Source: Lingula anatina (lineage: Eukaryota > Brachiopoda > Lingulata > Lingulida > Lingulidae). From it: a DNA stretch of 64,000 bases. Position 1 is the stretch's first letter. Every line of letters starts with the position of its first letter. This document shows positions 57,301 through 64,000 of the stretch, piece by piece. The stretch spans positions 65,605-129,604 of the forward strand of contig NW_019775998.1 in assembly GCF_001039355.2 (NCBI RefSeq), in the 5' to 3' direction. The position numbers and the translations under genes are program-made. The notes beneath the pieces were generated by a model that searched no databases, was not told where the DNA came from, and was given only the letters and a program-made list of their open reading frames with translations.

Positions 57301-60300
57301 CATATTTGTGAGGTAATCATATTTGGGCAAAATGGCACTGATATGTAACAGTTACTGTTTCTCTTCCAGATAAGATCTTAGTTTGATTCATTCTGCCTCG
57401 TTTAAAAGAGTCATCACTGTCAATGATGGCAAAACAACTGTCAATTAAAGAGCAGTGTCATGTTGAATATGTTCACAGGTTTCAAAATGCATCAAGTCTT
57501 GCTGGACGTGTTGACACATGGGAAAAAATAAGGCTTACAGACTAATTAAATTTAAGCTTGTTTGACTATTTGGCCCAAGGAAAATATCAGCATCAATTAA
57601 GAAGTAATTATAATCTGATCAGGTCCTGTTTCTTTATATTAGTTTAAGTTATCCAGAAGAGGATGTTATGAAAAGATCAAAACTGAAAAAGAAATAAAAC
57701 AGAATCATGAAGGTGCATTTATGTTACTTGGTATAAAATACGAATTGAAAAAAATTAACCATTGTGAAATTAACTTTATAGAAAAAATTTAAAAAATAAA
57801 AAATATCCTGGAAGTTTGGTCCTTGAGAAATTTTTCAATAATAGGAAAGGTAACAGTGGTTAAAACTTTAAAAATATTTCCTATCTTGGTGCATATACTA
57901 ACTGCCCTGCCAAACCCCCCAGACCACATCTTTAAAACTATAGATACAATCATATTTAACTTTATCTGGAATGGGAAAAGAGACAAAATAAAACAAGCAA
58001 CAATAGTGTCCGATTATGAAAATGGAGGGCTTAAGGTACCACAAATAAAACTTTACTAAGGCACTAAAACTTTCATGGCTAAAAAGTAAGTGGAAAGTGC
58101 TTTTTCTCAGTGAACTGTCAGAAATCAAGGGTCATAAAATATGGACCTTGACAAAAGGTGGATTAAAAACACTACAAGCAACTAATAACCCCTTTTAGCA
58201 AAATGTTATTGATTGAGTGAAATTCAGGAAAACCCCTGTATAACCCCAAGAAGAAACCCTTTCACAAACATTTGGAAAATTTTAAAATAAAACTTAAATG
58301 AAAAAACTATCTTCCATTAAAGATGGTGTAAAATGGTATTTTCTACATTAATGATAATATAAATAATGTTGGAAATTTCCTCTCTCTAGAGATACTCAAT
58401 GAAAAATTCAACCTAAATGCTAACTTTCTGGAATACTTGAGTATTCAAAGAGCGTACCATATGAATGGCGTAAAACTATCTCTACTCATGGAGGAAAATT
58501 ACACATCGTATCCCATGAAATAATTGCCTCTATTAAAAAAGTTACCAAACCATCTAGATATTTCTACACAAAATTCCTCCAAGGAAACACTATATCACCA
58601 AACAAAAGTATAGGTAAATGGCACAAGAATATTAAAAAGTCCTTAAATAATGATGATTGGCAACTAATACTTAGATCCCCCTTCCAAGAAACAGATGACA
58701 CAAAACAGCAGACACTTCAATTTAGAATAAATCATAGAATATTCAGTACTACCAATGTTTATCTTATGAACATTTTTAAAAAGAATCAGAACAGTGTGAA
58801 TTTTACAATGCTGCCAGCAAAACTATTCTTCACGTTTTCTGGGATTGCCCACATGTACAGAATGTTTGGACGTGTGTTATTTGTTCCGTAAAAGATAATT
58901 TAGGTGTGGTCATTGAGAGATCTCCAGAGATTTTTATACTTGGGCTTGTGCAAGCCTATGATATAAAAGGTTGTTATTTACTTATCTTAATAATTAAGAA
59001 ATATGTTAGTATAATTATGTAAAACAAGAACAGAAATCCCAACATGGGAAGGAACTAGACAATATGTTAAATACTATCGAAATATTTGTTTATATTCATT
59101 ATATATGTATACGACAAAAAACAACAACACGTTAAAAGAAAATGGGAAAATATTGATCGCATATTACAACTTAATTGACAAGCAACTAGCAAAGGACACA
59201 CCTCTTAGTATTTCAATTGTAAGGTTAACAACATGAATTGTCTATCTCTATTTCTACCCTTTTATGCAATACTGTAACTGTACAACCTTTTTATACTGAG
59301 AGAGTACAAGTATGTAAGTGTATGAGTGTGTGTGTTTGTGTGTGATTCATAAGCCACAAACTGTAAGATTGTATATTTATTTGCTACTGAATAATAAAAA
59401 AAGTCATCCAGAAGAAAGCTAGCAGGTTAGGCTTAATATCTATAAATCACCCTAATCCATAGATGCATACATACAGCCAAATATAAAAACTGATTTGTAT
59501 ATTGCAAGTAGCTGCTCAAATGGTTACACGAGTCTTCCAAGCAAGATTGTTATAGGCAAAGCAATGTATACATAACCATAGGCAACTCAAAGCTTTACAC
59601 CTATTTTGAGGTGAGATAGCAATTGGTATGGGGCATGGCTTCATCCCTGAACATGATTTTATCATGAAAATTGGCAGAGTTGACCAGGATTGTATAGGCT
59701 ACAATCTCATGTCGTCATTTTGGTTAAAATGTTTTATGTTATGTTATGAGCCCCTCATTACAGATATTCATTCAACAAAGGCATTATTTTGCTTTCTCAC
59801 CAATAAAATCTAAAAATAAGACTTTAAAGAAAAATCGCTGGCAGGATTTTGGAATATTAAATGGTGTCATTAAATCAGCGTTGAAACAGAGATCATATGT
59901 GCTCAGGTAAAAGAGAAATTTTTCAGTTTTTACCCCAAAATCGCAATTATGTCATCACCCGTGAGATGACATATGTGTAAATGTTAATTTAGTCATTGAA
60001 CACTGAAAATTTATTTATTACCCAAAAGAATGTACGTAAGGCAGTAAATAAGGAGTTTTTGGCAAAAGGTAACAATATCTTTAACACTTTAACTAAATCT
60101 GAGGAAACCCCATTTATAACAAAAATATGCAAAATAACTTCATAAAAAAAAACTTATCAAGATAATTTTCAAATTTGATCTATTTATCAGGCCTTTGAAT
60201 CAGTCCTGCAAGTTTCTCTTTAATTCCATTTCCCAATCTACCTCTCCAGATTCCAATAAACTTGTTATATATTTGAAGGCTTTTGTCTTACCAGTCACAA

Positions 60301-62508
60301 AAAGGTTCTATACCAAATGAAAAGGGTCATCTATAAAACCCCCTCCTCTGAGAGATAAGCTTTGATAATTGTGCCCTTTGGGCTGCTCTAACATGGGATC
60401 ACAACATTGGCAAACCTGCTTCAATTAAACAAATCAGGTGAAGATAAGTGCTCCATACACCCAGTAAAGTTTTGACAGTCATCATATACATAGCCTCTAC
60501 ATTGCTTACTGTAAGCAATTGCCTAGCCAAGACACGCAGCTGTATAAGATCACCAGTAAAAATGCCACTTCAAACACTTTTCTTTTGACCCAACAAAGGA
60601 AATCTACATTTCTGTACATGTTCATGAATGCAACAAATTTCCACACATAGCATCTCTTTTGTCTATACTGGTTATCTAACACATGGCCATCTTGTGTGAA
60701 TGTAGCTCCAAGATAGTATTTATAATTCTTAACCTCAATATCACCAATCCTTATAGGGGCTTTATCACCAAACTCTCAATTAATGACCAGAAATTCAGTT
60801 TTAAATTGATCCCAACCCCCAAATTTTTACAAAAATCGACAAAGATACCCATTTTCTAATTGCTTCTTCTCTACTCATTGCAAGTAATCCATTAACAGTA
60901 ATGAGTGGAGATTCTGTATAAATCCATCTGGTTTACATCTAACTAACTGGTTAACATACAAACAAAACAGTAAAAAATCTTTCTCCTTTTTACTATTGTT
61001 GAACCTGGAACTTATTCATTATGTTAAACTTTTACCTGATGGAATTCTTGCCAGAAACATTATCACCAGTGAGTAAGAAAACCCTAATAACAAGTAGCCA
61101 AAAGCTGAGAGAATGAGGCACAGAATCAGTGCATGTCTGTGACCTGAAACATCACTCCACTTGCCCTGGAAAGGAGAAATAAAGGACACAGTGAGAAAAG
61201 GGGAATGCAGGTTTGATTTATCAATCTGCCAAGGCCAAATTGATATTTCAATCCTGCCTAAGGCAATTTAAAACCTGAATTGACTTAAATTTGGCCTAGA
61301 CCTATTTAAAAATCTGTTCGCATTTCAATCTGATCTGCGACATATCATGTTCTTTGAGACAATACAGCTCTTCTAGAGCTTTGAAATAGATGTCCATATT
61401 GTAAGGAATGCTAGATGATGATGCATGTTAATTTTACATTTAGATAATTGCAAGATAATGGTATAAAACACTGGTGCTCTGCTGCACTACATGTAATAGT
61501 AGAGACTAGGGTGATAAGCTCTGCCACTGAGCACATTTGAAGAAATAAAGCACAGAGTTTACTGCCACATGGTTGTAAACAGAAGTCATATAGAAAGTAT
61601 ACATTTTGAATCATCCAGTTACATTATACTGAGATAATGAGAAAATTTACTAAGGCAAACTCATCATTATGTGTGGAAGACATTGAATACTTACAACAAT
61701 GGGTCCAGCAACAAACTGCAGAGTGCCATATAAGGAACCTTCAAAATAATGTTTCAAAATACATAATAAAAATATATACTTTGAACACAGCTGTCAGTTT
61801 CTAATCAAGTACAATGGAGACAATATTACTCATGCATTATTCTTTAAAGAGCCACTCCAACGAATGAGTTTTTGTGAGGGAAAGAGCAATTTTCTCCAAC
61901 ACAATTTAATCTAATTTAAATCGAATTTTTGCTTGACCCATCCCAGCACTTGGATATGATGTTTCATTTGAACTTAATAAGCACTTTAGTTTGAAAAAAA
62001 AGGCTAGTCAAATAGAACTGCTGTTAGGCGCATTGCTTCTTTTTTTTACAAGAAAATGGCAGGCAGTTTTGTAGCATGGCTCTGTGCTGTGTACAATACA
62101 CACATTGCAGGCTGACAATGGTTACATAAGAAAATAATAATGACAAAAGGTAGGCTTGAGATAAACTTTTATTTAAAGGATTTTGTCTTAAGAGTTTGAA
62201 TTGGGAAATAAAAAGCTTTACAGGAAATAAATATGACAGTGGAGGATTTTCAAATGCTAGGAGAGAATCTCTAAAAGTTCATTTTGGCAGGAAAATCTGG
62301 CAGAGTGGCCCTTCAACATATTAAGTTCAATAAGTGCAAATTCTGATAATACTGTAGCTTGTGTGCCATGGGTGTCACGTTGTTAAGTATTATTAGAATG
62401 TCAAACAGCAGTTAACTTACCCAACATCCCTATAACAGTGGAAGAGGCTCCCAGGTCCATTGCATAGCTGGAGAGTAACGGCAAGAAAAGGCTCACACCA
62501 AACAAGTC
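53594..62508 (-). CDS. MFSD9: MFSD9-like major facilitator transporter (first exon not located)
   Basis: A multi-pass membrane transporter of the major facilitator superfamily; the substrate of MFSD9 is unknown. Exons in order: 62,508-62,421, 61,738-61,695, 61,165-61,036, 56,689-56,480 and 54,336-53,594. All borders are GT/AG and phases agree, giving 404 residues from helix 1 to the stop. Recognisable blocks: DLFGVSLFLPLLS (helix 1), GKWSDVSGHRHAL (family loop 2-3 motif), ARIPSGIFKHSQNISKAYI, RFNAVSSFGFILGPPVGGH, then in the second half CDIFLIKLILG, STIGYMMSYSA and LLGVGQSIMSIGRIVAPVLAG. These match vertebrate MFSD9 (about 470 residues) in order and spacing. The missing first exon should encode only about 20-60 residues. 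Polyadenylation site not determined. Confidence 0.9.
54337..56479. other. MFSD9-like gene intron
   Basis: Poly-A tracts (54,990s, 55,480s) and AT-rich sequence; near 55,060 another trace of the 42,690-43,003 repeat (AATTTGACCTG). No exon recognised. Confidence 0.5.
56480..56689 (-). CDS. MFSD9: MFSD9-like exon: helices 4-6
   Basis: 210 nt, acceptor TTTCAG, donor GTAACA. Contains GFILGPPVGGHIAELPGG, the helix 5 motif of the superfamily. Confidence 0.9.
56907..57120. mobile_element. MITE family 3, copy 2 (214 bp, inverted)
   Basis: Reverse complement of 29,023-29,234 with moderate divergence; lies in an MFSD9-like gene intron. The flanks share CTAT on both sides, a possible target duplication. 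Confidence 0.8.
57660..59402 (+). mobile_element. L1/Tx1-like LINE 3' fragment in MFSD9-like gene intron
   Basis: Plus-strand pieces: EGAFMLLGIKYELKKIN, then SLRNFSIIGKVTVVKTLK, HILTALPNPPDHIFK, FNFIWNGKRDKIKQ and ENGGLKVPQIKLY at 57,700-58,059; further on ILHVFWDCPHVQNVWTCV at about 58,825-58,880. This is the post-polymerase region of L1/Tx1-group elements. Several frameshifts; A-rich end at about 59,395. Confidence 0.85.
60170..61010 (-). mobile_element. Second LINE fragment, heavily decayed
   Basis: Minus strand reads LKTEFLVIN, EFGDKAPIRIGDIEVKNYKY then YLGATFTQDGHVLDNQY at about 60,840-60,670, and IYNKFIGIWRGRLGNGIKEK at about 60,270-60,215: a reverse-transcriptase thumb and downstream segment, with stops and frame changes. 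Confidence 0.7.
61036..61165 (-). CDS. MFSD9: MFSD9-like exon: loop 2-3 motif and helix 3-4
   Basis: 130 nt, acceptor TTCCAG, donor GTAAAA. GKWSDVSGHRHALILCLIL carries the conserved GxxSDxxGRR-type loop, here with His-Arg-His for the basic pair. Confidence 0.9.
61695..61738 (-). CDS. MFSD9: MFSD9-like exon: helix 2 start
   Basis: 44 nt, acceptor TTGAAG, donor GTAAGT. Encodes SLYGTLQFVAGPIV. Confidence 0.85.
62421..62508 (-). CDS. MFSD9: MFSD9-like exon: helix 1
   Basis: 88 nt, acceptor TATAG, donor GTAAGT, phase 0 in and 1 out. DLFGVSLFLPLLSSYAMDLG is the classic first helix and loop of the family. The upstream exon must end in phase 0. Confidence 0.85.
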
Positions 62509-62933
62509 CTATATTAGATGAAACAAATAACAATTACAATTTATAAAAACTAACACATACACACACATTTATCACAAGACATATTGTGATTCATTAGCAA
62601 TAGCTGATTGTCCTAAAACAGTTGCTGTTTAATCAACTTGGATTTCTCAGCTAGTAAAAAAATAAAATTGACGATGAATTTCATATGCCAGCTTTGAAAT
62701 GAAAGGAATTTGTGCAGTTTTTTTTTTTTTCAATTTTTTTTTAAAGTATTATTTATTTTTTCTTTGTTTTTGAAAATTTTGTCTGTTTTGATTTTCAGTC
62801 TGGTCTCATCTTATAGATAATAGTGCGCTTGCACTGAATTAAGTTTGTTCCAGGTTTTCTTATCACTTAAATTATGAATAACAGACCTTGTTTTTTTATT
62901 AAAAATGGTAGCCATAGTTACCCCTCCCTCAAA

Positions 62934-63110
62934 AACAAACAAGCAAACAGACAGACAGACAGACAAACAGACAGGCAGGCAGGCAGACAGATAGACAGAC
63001 AGACAAACAAACAAACAAACAGACAAGCAAACAGACAGACAAACAGATAAACAAACATACAAACAGACATACAAACAGACAGACAGACAAACAAACAAAC
63101 AAACAAACAA
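62934..63110. repeat. (CAGA)n/(CAAA)n tetranucleotide repeat
   Basis: About 175 bp of mixed 4-base units. It creates long Cys/Leu/Val-rich open frames on the minus strand that are not genes. Confidence 0.95.
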
Positions 63111-63450
63111 TCCACACGTCAATCCATACGCCAATAGTAAACCTGGCGTCCATATTATACTACTCAGATAGCTTTATTCATTACATAGGTTGTAGAGAAA
63201 TGCTACAAAAGAAAGTAATGAAGAGTTCAAACATATTTTGTCTGGAGAGTCTATTATTTGAGCACAATAACAATGTTTAAAACATAAAATGACACATAAA
63301 TGGCCTTAATCAATATCGCAAAAAATAATCGCTTTCACTGTCACCTGTCTAACCCTGGTAGTTAGCCATTTTGACACTGTTTGAAATAATGCGGGTTCTC
63401 GAGTCAGATCGAAGATGTAAACAAACAGAAAACGAGCAGCAGTGGAGAAC

Positions 63451-63609
63451 ATGGACGTGAAGATCGAGGAAGAGGAAATGTGTTCAGAACTTTTGCAGGT
63501 CACAAGCAAGTTATATTCACTACCGGTACAAGTACAATGTAGTTTACAGATAGGGGAGGTGGCGGAGAAATCAAAATGTCTGACAGGGGAAGTCAAGTAC
63601 CTTAAATAA
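63451..63609 (+). CDS. Possible first exon of a divergent plus-strand gene
   Basis: ATG at 63,451 opens MDVKIEEEEMCSELLQVTSK, then LYSLPVQVQCSLQIGEVAEK, to a stop at 63,609. A donor-like AAGTACCT lies at about 63,595, so coding may leave in mid-exon. LPVQVQCSL faintly recalls the segment before a Tudor core, which is a guess. It lies upstream of the MFSD9-like gene on the other strand, and both could share a promoter here. The missing transporter first exon may be nearby (minus ATG at 63,452, STAARFLF), but no proper donor follows in the expected place. Confidence 0.25.
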   Translation: MDVKIEEEEMCSELLQVTSKLYSLPVQVQCSLQIGEVAEKSKCLTGEVKYLK

Positions 63610-63941
63610 TCAGATAACATTTCCAAATGTAACACACTTACAGTCCCCGAACCACTCACAATGAGTACTGTTTGCAAGACACTGTAAATATAATGAAATT
63701 CTGTGGCTCACAGTTTACACTAACAGAAGAAGTCAAATCATCTGAAGCCCATCATAAAATGCACAAATCTTTATTGTTATGAAAGATCGGGGATAAAAAT
63801 GCAACATTTTGAATGTAGTAGTAGTGATATAATGCAGGGGAGTGCACTTTGCCCTTCAATGTGGTCATCTACAAGTACTTAGGCCACACTTTTTTAATTT
63901 TATGGATGACATCCTGCGCGCGCACCGATTTTCGTCCGTTC

Positions 63942-63995
63942 TCCAAAAAAAAAAAAAAAAAAATCCCCCCCCCAAACCGCTCCCCCCCCCCCCAT
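63942..63995. repeat. Poly-A then poly-C low-complexity tract
   Basis: About 20 A followed by two C runs; likely a sequencing-difficult spot. Confidence 0.9.
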
Positions 63996-64000
63996 GCAGC

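Noticed and set aside
62811-63153. Cys-rich minus-strand frames (repeated VCLSVCLFVCL)
   Set aside because: Produced by the (CAGA)n/(CAAA)n microsatellite.

Overview
This is eukaryotic, AT-rich metazoan DNA: short exons with GT/AG borders, large introns, many transposon relics, microsatellites and three runs of N. The mucin, MFSD9-type transporter and LINE/Tc1 content suit a marine invertebrate, possibly an invertebrate deuterostome such as a hemichordate or echinoderm. The species is a guess; nothing here fixes it. I saw no prokaryotic system, CRISPR array or virus.

Left third (1-30,255), mainly minus strand: two tandem paralogous genes for transmembrane mucins. The upstream one (gene A, about 27,180 down to 15,677, possibly with a first exon at 30,255) is almost completely readable: a Ser/Thr tandem-repeat exon, SEA domain 1, EGF-like 1, linker, SEA domain 2, EGF-like 2, one membrane helix, and a short cytoplasmic tail. 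I rebuilt thirteen exons after the repeat exon; their lengths and phases all agree and give 580 residues. Gene B (4,310 down past base 1) has a different 18-residue repeat but the same three SEA exons, and runs off the left edge. Between the two lie a small plus-strand candidate gene (6,240-7,985, probably broken), a small convergent minus-strand gene (9,542-8,301), and a ubiquitin-like fragment (14,600-14,845). A Tc1 element fills the last intron of gene A, and a truncated LINE abuts the 5' end of its repeat array.

Middle (30,256-53,500): I found no convincing gene. It holds transposon debris: a foldback element with arms of about 420 bp (43,819-44,849), a nested palindrome (48,066-48,556), an inverted-arm element (50,155-50,970), LINE fragments and several MITE families that recur elsewhere in the window.

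Right (53,594-62,508, minus): an MFSD9-like major facilitator transporter in five recognisable exons with matching phases; only the short N-terminal exon was not located. Its introns contain two LINE relics, a MITE and microsatellites. A possible divergent plus-strand first exon starts at 63,451.

Assembly: the sequences on the two sides of the gap at 11,067-11,889 are the same 544 bp (one difference), so that duplication is almost certainly an unmerged contig overlap.
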